64,000 nucleotides of DNA from Vibrio fluvialis (lineage in GTDB: Bacteria; Pseudomonadota; Gammaproteobacteria; Enterobacterales; Vibrionaceae): the NCBI RefSeq assembly GCF_900460245.1, contig NZ_UHIP01000001.1, forward strand, positions 372,001-436,000. Reading direction: 5' to 3'. This document shows, one piece after another, positions 20,344-30,729 of the stretch (position 1 is its first letter; the number at the start of each line of letters is the position of its first letter). The notes below the pieces were generated by a model that had not been told where the DNA came from, made no database searches, and worked only from the letters and a program-made list of their open reading frames with translations. The translations under genes were made by a program, and so were the position numbers.

Positions 20344-20405
20344 TTAAGCCCGTTTATAGTGGCTTGATTTTCAACTAAATGGATAACAAGGATTTGAGGA
20401 CGACC

Positions 20406-22706
20406 GTGACCCGTTGGCTGCTCAGTATAGTGTGTTTACCGGCTTTGATTTGGCCTGCGTTGAGTCTGGCGCAGGCGTCATCACAAACGTCTGAACTCGG
20501 ACATTCACGCCCGAAAATTGCGTTGGTACTGGCTGGCGGTGGTGCGAAAGGCGCCGCTCACATGGGCGTCCTTAAGGCCTTAGAAGACATGCATGTGCCG
20601 GTGGATATTGTCATCGGTACCAGCATGGGCGCGTACGTCGCAGGTCTCTATTCCACCGGGATGAGTGCGGAAGAGATCGAAAGTTTTATTTACAGCGTCG
20701 ACTGGAATACCGGTTATCGCGACCGCGTGAACCGCAGCCAGCGCCGAGTGCGTGATAAAGAGTATGAAGACCGCTACCAACTGACCACCGATTTAGGCGT
20801 GCGTCTTGACGGGGTGCACGCGCCGCGCGGTGTGGTGCAAGGTCAGAACATGCTGCGCATTCTGCGCGAAACTTCCGGTAACCTGATGCCGTTCAACTCC
20901 TTTGATGATCTGGTCGTGCCGTATCGCGCAGTCGCTACCGACATCATCAAACTGGAACCTGTGGTGATTGATAAGGGTTATTTGGTCGATGCCATGATGG
21001 CGAGTATGTCGGTGCCGGGTGCTTTACCTCCGTATGAAATTGATGGTCGCTGGCTGGTGGATGGCGGCGTGACCAACAATATGCCTGTTGACGTGGCTCG
21101 TCAGATGGGAGCCGATATCGTCATCGCGGTTGATATCAGTACCGACTACAAAAGTCAGGAAGCGTTTACGAACTTTCTGACGGTCGCGGATCAACTGTCC
21201 AATTATCTGGTCCGTCGCAGTACAGAACTTCAGGCTGAGACACTGACCGACGATGATGTACTGCTGCGTCCTCAGGTCGGCCTGATGGAAACCACCGAAT
21301 TCGATAAAATGCCAGATGCCTTTGCCAAAGGGTACGAGGCAGCGATGGACAATCAAGTGAAGCTGGAAAAGCTCGCGCTAAGCAGCGCTGAGTATCAGCA
21401 GTATGTCGATCGCAAAGAAGATCTGCGCCGCCAGCTCAAGCATGGCGATGACATCACCATCGACAACGTCATCATCCAGAATAACTCCCATTACAGCGAT
21501 GTGCTGTTGCAAAACCGACTCAATCTCGATGCGGGCGAAAAACTGAGCACGGAAGAGATCGAATCGAGCATTCAGGATTTATATGCCCTCGATCGTTTCA
21601 GACTCGTTCGTTATCAGTATGAAGAGAAAGAGGGTGAGAACAACTTAGTCGTGGATGTGGATGAGAAATCTTGGGGACCGAATTATCTTAACTTCCGTTT
21701 TTTCCTTGAAGATGATTTTAATACCGATAGCCAGTACTCCATTGGCGCATCATTCAATTTTACCGACATCAACTCCCACGGTGCGGAGCTGGCAACCAAC
21801 TTCAATATTGGTACCGATAAATTAGCCGAAGTGGAGCTCTATTCGCCGGTAATGTCGGGACAGAAAACCTTCTATACCGCTTCATTGCGTTTTACTGATG
21901 ATAACCGCAACGTGCCCGTTAGCGGATTTGATGACACCTCGCTGGCGGCCAGCCGCAATTACTTGCCGGTCACGTACAAAACCTGGCGGGCTGAGCTGGC
22001 GCTTGGTTATCAGGAAACGTTGTGGCGAGAGTTTAAAATTGGCGGGCGCTATTCGGATGGCTCTGCCAACTACTCCACGTTACCGGACTACGCGGACATG
22101 AACTTTACCCGTCAGGGCATCTTCTTCAACTACCGTATCGATTCGCTGGATGATTTCAGCATGCCAAGAGAGGGGGTGTACCTCGATCTCGAGTATCTGG
22201 TGTCGCATGATGATGTTGACCTGACCGAAAGCGGCGTGGCGGAAAATTCATCGGATACGGTGTATGAGTTGTCAACGAAATTCATCGCCGCACACAGCTT
22301 TAATCGTCATACTTTAGTCGGCAATATTGATTACGGTGTGGTGAAGAGTAAAAATTCAATTCAACCTATCGATCCTAAAACGATTGGCGGATTTCTCAAT
22401 CTGTCGGGGATTTCCCGCAACAGTCTGATTGGCCAAAACAAAGCGTATGCCAATATGATTTATCGCTATCGTTGGTTCGACAATGATTTCGGCCTGTTCA
22501 CATCGCCCGTCTATCTTGGGGCATCCATCGAGTATGGTGGAGTATGGTCCGATCCAGACCTATCTATTGATACCGCACCACTGTATGCCGCGGGATCGAT
22601 ATTTGCCGGCGTGGACTCCCCAATTGGTCCCATAATGTTCGGTTACGGACGCACAGAGCAGAATTTTGATTCGATTTATCTGATCATCGGTACCACGTTC
22701 AACTAG
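20406..22706 (+). CDS. Patatin-like phospholipase fused to an outer-membrane barrel (type Vd autotransporter, PlpD-like)
   Basis: This is a 766-aa secreted protein. A signal peptide (MTRWLLSIVCLPALIWPALSLAQA) precedes a patatin domain with oxyanion motif GGGAKG (44-49), nucleophile elbow GTSMG with Ser73, and catalytic DGG with Asp219. A POTRA-like region (around 340-420) leads into a C-terminal ~350-aa beta-barrel of the surface-antigen (Omp85) family ending in a terminal aromatic (GTTFN). The GTG at 20406 is chosen for its TTGAGGA ribosome site; an ATG at 20379 lacks one and would spoil the signal peptide. The family suggests lipase activity at or beyond the cell surface; the substrate is unknown. 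Confidence 0.88.
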   Translation: MTRWLLSIVCLPALIWPALSLAQASSQTSELGHSRPKIALVLAGGGAKGAAHMGVLKALEDMHVPVDIVIGTSMGAYVAGLYSTGMSAEEIESFIYSVDWNTGYRDRVNRSQRRVRDKEYEDRYQLTTDLGVRLDGVHAPRGVVQGQNMLRILRETSGNLMPFNSFDDLVVPYRAVATDIIKLEPVVIDKGYLVDAMMASMSVPGALPPYEIDGRWLVDGGVTNNMPVDVARQMGADIVIAVDISTDYKSQEAFTNFLTVADQLSNYLVRRSTELQAETLTDDDVLLRPQVGLMETTEFDKMPDAFAKGYEAAMDNQVKLEKLALSSAEYQQYVDRKEDLRRQLKHGDDITIDNVIIQNNSHYSDVLLQNRLNLDAGEKLSTEEIESSIQDLYALDRFRLVRYQYEEKEGENNLVVDVDEKSWGPNYLNFRFFLEDDFNTDSQYSIGASFNFTDINSHGAELATNFNIGTDKLAEVELYSPVMSGQKTFYTASLRFTDDNRNVPVSGFDDTSLAASRNYLPVTYKTWRAELALGYQETLWREFKIGGRYSDGSANYSTLPDYADMNFTRQGIFFNYRIDSLDDFSMPREGVYLDLEYLVSHDDVDLTESGVAENSSDTVYELSTKFIAAHSFNRHTLVGNIDYGVVKSKNSIQPIDPKTIGGFLNLSGISRNSLIGQNKAYANMIYRYRWFDNDFGLFTSPVYLGASIEYGGVWSDPDLSIDTAPLYAAGSIFAGVDSPIGPIMFGYGRTEQNFDSIYLIIGTTFN

Positions 22707-22801
22707 CGCAAGATTCGAGATTTGAAAAGTTAATTCCTATAACTTTCGTCTTAAGTTGCTATGTTGGTCAAAATGATGAGATTTTAATTTATCGTTAATT
22801 T

Positions 22802-22810
22802 TGCTATCCT
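22802..22810 (+). promoter_or_regulatory. Possible extended -10 element of acnB
   Basis: TGCTATCCT (TGn plus TATCCT) lies about 140 bp before acnB in an AT-rich tract. No convincing -35 hexamer is visible. A long untranslated leader would follow. This is an inference from one box only. Confidence 0.35.
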
Positions 22811-22950
22811 GACGCCCACAGTTTGGCCTCTAGGGCGCTGTTTCTCAGTCAAATTTGAATGAAAACATGGGCAACGGAGAGCCAAGTTTCCAAGGATGTT
22901 CACTCACATTTTTATAATAATTGGGTGAACCGCAATGAGAGGAAAAAGTC

Positions 22951-25548
22951 GTGCTTGAAGCCTACCGTAAACACGTCGAAGAGCGTGCTGCTGAAGGAGT
23001 TGTACCTAAACCCCTAGACGCTGAGCAAGTCGCTGGACTTGTTGAGCTACTCAAAAATCCCCCTCAAGGAGAAGAAGAATTCATTCTCGATCTGCTTGAG
23101 AACCGTATTCCTCCGGGCGTTGATGAAGCTGCCTACGTCAAAGCTGGTTTTCTGACTGCAATCACCAAAGGTGAAGTGACATCTCCACTGGTTAGCCGTG
23201 AAAAAGCGGCCACTCTGCTGGGTACCATGCAAGGTGGTTACAACATCGAACCACTGGTTTCTCTGCTGGATGACGCAGATTTGGCACCAATCGCTGCGAC
23301 CGCTCTGTCTCACACACTGCTGATGTTCGATGCGTTTTACGATGTCGAAGAAAAAGCAAAAGCGGGTAACGCACTGGCGAAACAAGTTCTGGAATCTTGG
23401 GCTGAAGCTGAATGGTTCCTGTCAAAACCTGCTCTGGCTGAAAAAATCACTCTGACCGTATTCAAAGTAACTGGTGAAACCAACACGGACGATTTGTCAC
23501 CAGCTCCGGATGCATGGTCGCGCCCTGATATTCCTGTGCATGCTCTGGCAATGCTGAAAAATGAACGTGATGGCATCGTGCCGGACGCACCAGGAAAAAT
23601 TGGTCCAATCAACCAAATTGAAGCACTGAAAGAAAAAGGTCATCAACTGGTTTACGTTGGTGACGTTGTCGGTACGGGTTCTTCGCGTAAGTCGGCGACC
23701 AACTCCGTACTGTGGTTCATGGGCGATGACATTCCAAACGTACCGAACAAACGCGCTGGCGGTTATGTACTGGGCGGTAAGATTGCACCGATCTTCTTCA
23801 ACACCATGGAAGATGCGGGCGCACTGCCAATCGAAGTGGACGTTTCAAAACTGAATATGGGTGATGTGATTGACGTTTACCCATACGAAGGCAAAGTGTG
23901 CAACCACGAAACGGGCGAAGTACTGGCGACATTCAAGCTGAAAACCGACGTACTGATCGACGAAGTCCGCGCGGGTGGCCGTATTCCTCTGATCGTTGGT
24001 CGTGGTCTGACTGACAAAGCGCGTCAAGCACTGGGTCTGGAAGCATCGACCGTGTTCCGTCGCCCTGTTCCTGTGGCAGACAGCGGCAAAGGCTTTACTC
24101 TGGCACAGAAAATGGTCGGTAAAGCGTGTGGCGTAGAAGGTATTCGCCCAGGCACTTACTGTGAGCCGAAGATGACCACGGTGGGTTCTCAGGACACTAC
24201 CGGTCCAATGACTCGTGACGAACTGAAAGATTTGGCGTGTCTTGGCTTCTCTGCAGATTTGGTGATGCAGTCTTTCTGCCACACCTCTGCGTATCCAAAA
24301 CCCGTTGACGTGCAAACGCACCACACGCTACCGGATTTCATCATGAACCGCGGCGGTGTGTCACTGCGCCCGGGCGACGGTGTTATTCACTCATGGCTAA
24401 ACCGTATGCTGCTGCCGGATACTGTCGGTACCGGTGGTGACTCGCATACGCGTTTCCCACTGGGGATTTCATTCCCGGCAGGTTCTGGTCTGGTAGCCTT
24501 CGCAGCAGCAACTGGCGTCATGCCTCTCGATATGCCTGAGTCAATTCTGGTGCGTTTCAAAGGTGAAATGCAGCCGGGTATCACGCTGCGCGACCTGGTT
24601 CATGCGATTCCTTACTACGGCATCAAACAAGGTCTGCTGACGGTTGAGAAAGCCGGTAAGATTAACGAATTCTCTGGCCGCGTGCTGGAAATCGAAGGTG
24701 TTGAACACCTGACGGTTGAACAGGCATTCGAACTGTCTGACGCCTCTGCTGAGCGTTCAGCAGCAGGTTGTACCGTCAAACTGTCGCAAGAGTCTATCGC
24801 GGAATACCTGAACTCGAACATCACCATGCTGAAGTGGATGATCGCAGAAGGTTACGGTGACCGTCGTACCATCGAACGTCGTATTAAAGCGATGGAAGAG
24901 TGGTTGGCTGCTCCAGAACTGATGGAAGCAGATAAAGACGCAGAATACGCGCACGTGATTGAAATCGATCTGGCGGACATCAAAGAACCGATTCTTTGTG
25001 CGCCAAACGATCCGGATGACGCGCGTCCGCTGTCTGAAGTACAAGGCACAGCGATTGATGAAGTGTTCATCGGTTCTTGTATGACCAACATCGGCCACTT
25101 CCGTGCGGCAGGTAAACTGCTGGATAAATTCAACGGTCAACTGGAAACGCGTCTGTGGGTGGCACCGCCAACCAAGATGGACCGCGATCAACTGACTGAA
25201 GAAGGTTACTACGGCATCTTTGGCCGTGCTGGGGTGCGTATCGAAACTCCGGGATGTTCACTGTGTATGGGTAACCAGGCTCGCGTAGCGGACAAAGCAA
25301 CCGTGATGTCAACTTCGACGCGTAACTTCCCGAACCGTCTGGGTACAGGTGCGAACGTGTACCTGGCTTCAGCAGAGCTGTCGGCGGTAGGCGCTATTCT
25401 GGGTCGCATTCCAACTCTGCAAGAGTATCTGGAATACGCGAAACAGATCGACGCAACCGCAGCCGATACTTACCGTTACCTGAACTTCCACCGCATGAGT
25501 GACTACACCAAGAAAGCGGATACGGTGATTTTCCAGGAACCGGCATAA
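22951..25548 (+). CDS. acnB: Aconitate hydratase B
   Basis: This 865-aa [4Fe-4S] TCA-cycle enzyme isomerises citrate and isocitrate, and the family also hydrates 2-methylaconitate. The cluster ligands lie at C710 (GSCMTN), C769 and C772 (GCSLCMGNQ), exactly the E. coli AcnB numbers. The N-terminal HEAT-like domain ([16 protein letters not shown]) is intact. The start is GTG at 22951 with AGAGGAAAAA upstream. The apo form of AcnB binds mRNA in other bacteria. Confidence 0.97.
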   Translation: MLEAYRKHVEERAAEGVVPKPLDAEQVAGLVELLKNPPQGEEEFILDLLENRIPPGVDEAAYVKAGFLTAITKGEVTSPLVSREKAATLLGTMQGGYNIEPLVSLLDDADLAPIAATALSHTLLMFDAFYDVEEKAKAGNALAKQVLESWAEAEWFLSKPALAEKITLTVFKVTGETNTDDLSPAPDAWSRPDIPVHALAMLKNERDGIVPDAPGKIGPINQIEALKEKGHQLVYVGDVVGTGSSRKSATNSVLWFMGDDIPNVPNKRAGGYVLGGKIAPIFFNTMEDAGALPIEVDVSKLNMGDVIDVYPYEGKVCNHETGEVLATFKLKTDVLIDEVRAGGRIPLIVGRGLTDKARQALGLEASTVFRRPVPVADSGKGFTLAQKMVGKACGVEGIRPGTYCEPKMTTVGSQDTTGPMTRDELKDLACLGFSADLVMQSFCHTSAYPKPVDVQTHHTLPDFIMNRGGVSLRPGDGVIHSWLNRMLLPDTVGTGGDSHTRFPLGISFPAGSGLVAFAAATGVMPLDMPESILVRFKGEMQPGITLRDLVHAIPYYGIKQGLLTVEKAGKINEFSGRVLEIEGVEHLTVEQAFELSDASAERSAAGCTVKLSQESIAEYLNSNITMLKWMIAEGYGDRRTIERRIKAMEEWLAAPELMEADKDAEYAHVIEIDLADIKEPILCAPNDPDDARPLSEVQGTAIDEVFIGSCMTNIGHFRAAGKLLDKFNGQLETRLWVAPPTKMDRDQLTEEGYYGIFGRAGVRIETPGCSLCMGNQARVADKATVMSTSTRNFPNRLGTGANVYLASAELSAVGAILGRIPTLQEYLEYAKQIDATAADTYRYLNFHRMSDYTKKADTVIFQEPA

Positions 25549-25570
25549 TCGCGGATTAGCCCAAAGATTC

Positions 25571-25600
25571 AAGGTCGCTGCTTGCAGCGGCCTTTCTTTT
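25571..25600 (+). terminator. Terminator of acnB
   Basis: The hairpin AAGG-CGCTG / CAGCG-CCTT has a CTTG loop and single-base bulges and is followed by TTCTTTTT, 22 bp after the stop. Confidence 0.8.
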
Positions 25601-25675
25601 TGCGTCTTATTCAGGCTCGTCATTCGGTTTCGCTGGCGCTATACTCGCGCCAACTTAATCAACCGGTCATCGTCG

Positions 25676-26047
25676 ATGGAATTTGAATTCACCAAAAATA
25701 CCCTGCTGGGGGAGTATTACGTTACCTGCAGCATGGAGCATCATATTGTGGCCCGCTGGTTACAGGAAGAGGTGGCGCAGGATCGCACAAAAATCGAGCA
25801 AGTGTTGGCTCTGCTGGAGAAAGCGCACCAGTTTCCTGCACAAGAGTGGCAATTCGCTGGTCGTGAAATCTCAGTGATGATTTGTGGTGACGAAGTAACG
25901 GTGCAGGACAATGCGCTGAACTATGGCCATGATGTTGAGTTTGAAAGTGAATTTGAACTTTATGAAAGCGAGAGTGTGGCGCAGTGTGGTTTGGAGGATT
26001 TCGAGTCGTTGTTGATCCAATGGCAGGATTTCCTCACCGGATACTGA
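25676..26047 (+). CDS. yacL: UPF0231 family protein YacL
   Basis: This 123-aa acidic soluble protein has the YacL pattern: EF at the N-terminus, a central WQFAGREISVMICGDEVTVQDN, and C-terminal CGLEDFESLLIQWQDF. It sits just after acnB, as it does in E. coli. No function is established for the family. It is followed by its own terminator. Confidence 0.88.
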   Translation: MEFEFTKNTLLGEYYVTCSMEHHIVARWLQEEVAQDRTKIEQVLALLEKAHQFPAQEWQFAGREISVMICGDEVTVQDNALNYGHDVEFESEFELYESESVAQCGLEDFESLLIQWQDFLTGY

Positions 26048-26110
26048 GTTTGTCTCATCAACAGGCTGCACTCATGTGGTGAAGAAAGCCAGAGTCGCAT
26101 TATTTTTGGG

Positions 26111-26143
26111 AAAGGGTTGCACAAAAAACGTGCAACCCTTTTG
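26111..26143 (+). terminator. Terminator of yacL
   Basis: A perfect long stem (AAAGGGTTGCAC / GTGCAACCCTTT) with a seven-base loop of AAAAAAC is followed by TTGTGTTTTT. Confidence 0.85.
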
Positions 26144-26195
26144 TGTTTTTGAATCGAAATCTCACTATTTTATTGTTTATCAATGAGTTAAAAAG

Positions 26196-26212
26196 TTGGC
26201 ACGTACCTTGGA
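26196..26212 (+). promoter_or_regulatory. Sigma-54 (RpoN)-type promoter of glnK-amtB
   Basis: TTGGCACG-TACC-TTGGA matches the -24/-12 consensus TTGGCACGNNNNTTGCW at the correct spacing. The -24 block is perfect; the -12 block reads TTGG instead of TTGC. It lies 42 bp before the glnK ATG, and NtrC-dependent sigma-54 promoters are the rule for glnK-amtB. Confidence 0.65.
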
Positions 26213-26227
26213 TTAATAGAACTGTAA

Positions 26228-26593
<366 letters not shown>

Positions 26594-26619
26594 GATTCAA
26601 AGGACTGGAGACGACTATT

Positions 26620-27849
26620 ATGGAACTGTCAGCTACAGTAACGGAGTTACGTTACGCACTGGATACATTCTTCTTCTTAATTTCGGGCGCACTGGTTATG
26701 TGGATGGCGGCGGGTTTCGCTATGCTGGAAGCTGGTCTGGTTCGTTCTAAGAACACTACCGAAATTCTGACCAAAAACTTTGTGCTGTACGCAATTGCGT
26801 GCACCATGTACCTCATTGTGGGTTACAACATCATGTATGTTGATAACGCAGAAGCAGGCTGGCTACCATCGTTTGGTTCACTGATTGGCTCACAAGCTGA
26901 CGGTGCTGATCACTCTCTGGAATCCGACTTCTTCTTCCAAGTGGTATTCGTAGCAACGTCAATGTCTGTGGTTTCAGGCGCAGTTGCTGAACGTATGAAA
27001 CTTTGGGCATTCCTCATTTTCTCAGCCATTTTGACTGCCTTTATCTATCCTATGGAAGGTTACTGGACTTGGGGCGGCGGCTTCCTGTCAGCAGCGGGTT
27101 TCAGCGACTTTGCGGGTTCAGGTATCGTTCACATGGCGGGTGCAGCTGCAGCGCTGGCAGGTGTTTTACTGCTGGGTGCTCGTAAAGGAAAATACGGTAA
27201 AAACGGCGAAATCTTCCCGATTCCGGGTTCAAATATGCCACTGGCAACACTGGGTACCTTTATCCTGTGGTTCGGTTGGTTCGGTTTCAACGGTGGCTCA
27301 CAACTGATGCTGTCTGATTTCGAAAACGCGACAGCGGTGGGGCAAATCTTCCTCAACACTAACGCAGCAGCGGCAGCGGGTTCTATTGCAGCGCTACTGG
27401 TTTGTAAAACGACCTGGGGTAAAGCTGACCTGACCATGATTCTGAATGGCGCGCTGGCTGGCCTAGTGGCTATCACCGCTGACCCGCTGTCACCATCACC
27501 GCTGTACTCGGTTGCAATCGGTGTCGTTGCAGGTGCGATTGTTGTCTTCAGCATCATTGCTCTGGATAAACTGAAAATTGATGATCCAGTGGGTGCAATC
27601 TCTGTACACGGTGTGTGTGGTTTCTTCGGCCTGATGGTTGTGCCACTAAGCAACAGCGATGCCACCTTCGGTGCACAGCTTCTGGGTGCAGCAGTCATCT
27701 TCGCTTGGGTATTCGGTGCTAGCCTGGTGGTTTGGGGCATTCTGAAAGCAACCATGGGTATCCGTGTTTCTGAAGAAGAAGAGATGGAAGGCATGGACAT
27801 GCACGATTGTGGTGTCGGCGCTTACCCAGAGTTCGTGACAGTTAAGTAA
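26620..27849 (+). CDS. amtB: Ammonium transporter
   Basis: This 409-aa Amt family channel in the inner membrane has about eleven membrane segments. The pore twin histidines are at about H171 (GIVHMAG) and H330 (SVHGVCG). It follows glnK by 26 bp and is presumably co-transcribed under nitrogen limitation from the sigma-54-like promoter. The first segment starts close to the N-terminus; no separate cleavable signal as in E. coli AmtB is obvious. The C-terminal tail (EEEEMEGMDMHDCGVGAYPEF) is the part expected to meet GlnK. Confidence 0.96.
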   Translation: MELSATVTELRYALDTFFFLISGALVMWMAAGFAMLEAGLVRSKNTTEILTKNFVLYAIACTMYLIVGYNIMYVDNAEAGWLPSFGSLIGSQADGADHSLESDFFFQVVFVATSMSVVSGAVAERMKLWAFLIFSAILTAFIYPMEGYWTWGGGFLSAAGFSDFAGSGIVHMAGAAAALAGVLLLGARKGKYGKNGEIFPIPGSNMPLATLGTFILWFGWFGFNGGSQLMLSDFENATAVGQIFLNTNAAAAAGSIAALLVCKTTWGKADLTMILNGALAGLVAITADPLSPSPLYSVAIGVVAGAIVVFSIIALDKLKIDDPVGAISVHGVCGFFGLMVVPLSNSDATFGAQLLGAAVIFAWVFGASLVVWGILKATMGIRVSEEEEMEGMDMHDCGVGAYPEFVTVK

Positions 27850-27873
27850 TAATTGGTTACAAAACCTTTGCCT

Positions 27874-27899
27874 AAAACCTGCCCTTCGGGGCAGGTTTT
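27874..27899 (+). terminator. Terminator of glnK-amtB
   Basis: The stem AAAACCTGCCC / GGGCAGGTTTT has a TTCG tetraloop and a following T-run, about 25 bp after the amtB stop. Confidence 0.92.
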
Positions 27900-27934
27900 T
27901 CATTTTTACTGATTGTTTTATTAAGGGTGGCCAA

Positions 27935-27969
27935 TATAATTAGCGCAATTGATAAGTGTTATCATTAGC
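27935..27969 (+). promoter_or_regulatory. fbpA promoter -10 and Fur box
   Basis: A perfect TATAAT at 27935-27940 has a TTGTTT -35 candidate 16 bp upstream (27913-27918). Just downstream, 27951-27969 (GATAAGTGTTATCATTAGC) matches 14 of 19 positions of the Fur consensus GATAATGATAATCATTATC, covering the expected transcription start. Iron-replete Fur should therefore block transcription of the iron-uptake operon. Confidence 0.75.
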
Positions 27970-27989
27970 AATAATAAAGGACTTGAACC

Positions 27990-29003
27990 ATGAAAAAACT
28001 GCTGGCTCTATCGGCAATTGCATGTAGCGTATTGGCCCCTTCGGTTATGGCGGCTGAAGAAGTAAATGTTTACTCATACCGTCAACCTTTCCTGATTGAA
28101 CCGATGTTTAAAGAGTTCACTCAAGAGACCGGAATCAAGGTCAACGTGAAGTTTGCCAAAGAGGGCATTGCAGAAAAATTGGCTCAAGAAGGCGAGTACA
28201 GCCCGGCCGACGTGATTCTGACTTCAGAGTTCAGCCGTCTGTTTGAACTGTCGGATAAAGGCTTAACGCAACCCGTAAACAGTCGTGTCATTGACGAGAA
28301 CATTCCGGCGCAGTACCGCGACAGCAGCGAAGAGTGGTTTGCATTGACCGTGCGCACTCGTAGCGTCTACTCATCACGCGATCGCGTGGGCAAACTGGGC
28401 GATGATTTCGATTACCTCGATCTGGCCAAGCCAGAATACAAAGGTAAGATCTGTACACGCAGCGGTAAGCACCCGTACAACATTGCGCTGGTTGCCGCGA
28501 TGATCGCGAACCACGGCGAAGCTCAAACCAAAACCTGGTTGGAAGGTCTGAAAGCTAACCTGGCGCGCAAACCGCAAGGCAACGATCGCGATCAGGTTCG
28601 TGCAATCAAAGAAGGCCTGTGCGATCTGTCTCTGGGCAACAGCTACTATCTAGGCAAAATGCTGGAAGACAAAGAGCAAAAGAGCTGGGCGGAATCGGTA
28701 TATATCAACTTCCCGGGTCAGAATGTTCAGGGCACTCACGTCAACGTCAGTGGTATGGCAATGGCGAAATACGCACCAAACCGTGACAATGCCGTCAAGC
28801 TGATGGAGTTCCTGACTGGTGAAACCGCGCAGCACATGTACGCAGAAGTGAACTACGAATACCCGGTGAAACCAGGTGTTGAGCGTTCAAAACTGGTGGC
28901 TTCATGGGGTGAATTCAAATCTGATTCTCTACCACTGGAAAAAATTGCCGACAACCACGCGGCGGCCATCAAGCTACTTGATGAAGTCAAATTTGACCTT
29001 TAA
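27990..29003 (+). CDS. fbpA: Fe(III) ABC transporter periplasmic binding protein
   Basis: This 337-aa periplasmic ferric-ion binding protein has a signal peptide (MKKLLALSAIACSVLAPSVMA, cleaved before AEE). The adjacent Tyr219-Tyr220 in LSLGNSYYLGK are the classic iron-ligand tyrosines of this family. It delivers Fe3+ to FbpBC. A Fur box overlaps the promoter. Its gene is separated from fbpB by 100 bp containing a hairpin, which may let the binding protein be made in excess. Confidence 0.94.
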   Translation: MKKLLALSAIACSVLAPSVMAAEEVNVYSYRQPFLIEPMFKEFTQETGIKVNVKFAKEGIAEKLAQEGEYSPADVILTSEFSRLFELSDKGLTQPVNSRVIDENIPAQYRDSSEEWFALTVRTRSVYSSRDRVGKLGDDFDYLDLAKPEYKGKICTRSGKHPYNIALVAAMIANHGEAQTKTWLEGLKANLARKPQGNDRDQVRAIKEGLCDLSLGNSYYLGKMLEDKEQKSWAESVYINFPGQNVQGTHVNVSGMAMAKYAPNRDNAVKLMEFLTGETAQHMYAEVNYEYPVKPGVERSKLVASWGEFKSDSLPLEKIADNHAAAIKLLDEVKFDL

Positions 29004-29011
29004 TTGAGTCT

Positions 29012-29030
29012 GGGGGTATAACTATACCCC
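29012..29030 (+). terminator. Hairpin between fbpA and fbpB
   Basis: GGGGTATA / TATACCCC forms a tight stem 9 bp after the fbpA stop, without a U-run. It probably works as a partial terminator or 3'-end protector that raises fbpA relative to fbpBC. Confidence 0.55.
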
Positions 29031-29103
29031 TGATTTATTAAAGGGATATGAGATGTATTTGCAGATGCATTTATGGCTCAGTCAGCCTGACAGTTTCTAG
29101 GCA

Positions 29104-30729
29104 ATGAAAGAAAAACACCTTATTTGGAAAACCAGTAGTGTGGCTTTGGCGACGCTGCTGGTTTTGCCGATCTTAGCGATATTTTTTACCGCCATTGGTC
29201 AGACGGACGATGTGTTTGCGCATTTGATGTCGACCGTGATGCCCACCTATGCCTTCAATACCGTGGTTCTGACGCTGAGCGTAATGGCGCTGGCGCTGCT
29301 CTTTGGTATTCCGAGCGCCTGGTTAATGGCCATGTGCCGCCTGCCGGGTGAGAAAGTCCTGCAGTGGGCTTTGGTGCTGCCGCTGGCGATTCCCGGTTAT
29401 ATTGTCGGCTACATCTTTACGGGCTGGTTTGATTATGCCGGGCCGATTCAGGTCTGGCTGCGAGCACAGACTGGCTGGATGGCCGGGGAGTATTATTTCC
29501 CGGATATTCGCTCATTGGCTGGTGCCAGCATCGTGCTGGCCTTGGTGCTCTATCCCTATGTCTATCTGATGTGCCGCGCCGCGTTTATGGAGCAGAACGT
29601 TTCGCTGTTGCAGTCGGCCCGTTTGTTGAAATGCTCGCCGTGGGAAAGTTTTCGTCGTATCTCGCTGCCGTTGGTCCGTCCGTCAATCGCGGTAGCCTTG
29701 TCGCTGGTCGCGATGGAAACCGTCGGTGATTTCGGCACCGTCAGCTACTTTGCGGTCAACACGCTGACCACCGCGGTGTATGACACCTGGATGAACTACT
29801 CTAATTTGACCGCCGCAGCCAAAATTTCAGCTGTGATGCTGGTCATCGTATTGCTGCTCCTGAGCGCCGAACGTTACAGTCGCCGTCGGCAAAAGTTATA
29901 TCAGAGCCAGTTCAACAGCCATGAAGATTTTCGCTACGCTTTGCGTGGCTGGAAAAAATGGCTGGCACTGCTGTGGTGTTGGGGACTGGTGTGCGTGGCC
30001 TTTATCTTTCCGCTACTGCAACTGCTCAGCTACGCTTATACCTACTTTGAGCAGAGTTGGACGGCAGAGTTTCGTGAATACGCGTTGAACAGCCTGCAAG
30101 TTTCTCTGAGTGCTGCGGTGATTGGCGTGGCAGTCGCGTTGGTCGTGAACTTTTACAGCCGTCTCAAATCCAACCGCGTCAGTGTGGCGCTGATGCGGCT
30201 CTCTTCAATGGGGTATGCCGTGCCGGGTACGGTATTAGCGATTGGAGTGATGGTTCCCGTGCTGACGCTCGATCATGCGGTCAACGATGTGGCAAAAGCG
30301 ATGCAATGGGGCAGGCCGGGGCTGATTTTCTCCGGCACCATGTTTGCGATTATTTTTGCGTTGATCGTGCGCTTTTCCGCAGTGGCAATCGGCAGTATCG
30401 AAAGCAGTCTGAATAAGATCTCGCCGTCACTGGATATGGCAGCGCGTACCATGGGGTGTCAGGCCAATGCGATGTTGTGGCGCATTCATCTGCCACTGGT
30501 GCGTCGCGGCGCCCTGATTGCCGGTCTGCTGGTGTTCATTGAATCGATGAAAGAGTTGAATGCGGCATTGTTACTGCGCCCGTTTAATTTCGAGACCTTG
30601 GCGACCTACGTGTATAACTACGCCTCGGACGAACATTTGGAACTGGCAGCCTTGCCTGCGGTGCTGTTGGTGTTGGTTGGCTTGATCCCACTTGTTGTTG
30701 TAAACCGTTCTCTGGAGCAAAACCACTGA
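29104..30729 (+). CDS. fbpB: Fe(III) ABC transporter permease (double-length)
   Basis: This 541-aa inner-membrane protein has two homologous permease halves, each with about six segments and an EAA-type loop (LLKCSPWESFRRISLPLVRP in the first half, AARTMGCQANAMLWRIHLPL in the second). The fused-dimer form is usual for FbpB/SfuB. It overlaps fbpC by one base (TGATG), indicating translational coupling. Confidence 0.94.
   Translation: MKEKHLIWKTSSVALATLLVLPILAIFFTAIGQTDDVFAHLMSTVMPTYAFNTVVLTLSVMALALLFGIPSAWLMAMCRLPGEKVLQWALVLPLAIPGYIVGYIFTGWFDYAGPIQVWLRAQTGWMAGEYYFPDIRSLAGASIVLALVLYPYVYLMCRAAFMEQNVSLLQSARLLKCSPWESFRRISLPLVRPSIAVALSLVAMETVGDFGTVSYFAVNTLTTAVYDTWMNYSNLTAAAKISAVMLVIVLLLLSAERYSRRRQKLYQSQFNSHEDFRYALRGWKKWLALLWCWGLVCVAFIFPLLQLLSYAYTYFEQSWTAEFREYALNSLQVSLSAAVIGVAVALVVNFYSRLKSNRVSVALMRLSSMGYAVPGTVLAIGVMVPVLTLDHAVNDVAKAMQWGRPGLIFSGTMFAIIFALIVRFSAVAIGSIESSLNKISPSLDMAARTMGCQANAMLWRIHLPLVRRGALIAGLLVFIESMKELNAALLLRPFNFETLATYVYNYASDEHLELAALPAVLLVLVGLIPLVVVNRSLEQNH

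Noticed and set aside
27129..27800. 223-codon minus-strand ORF within amtB
   Set aside because: It is low-complexity Ser/Ala/Pro-rich antisense of the membrane segments of amtB.
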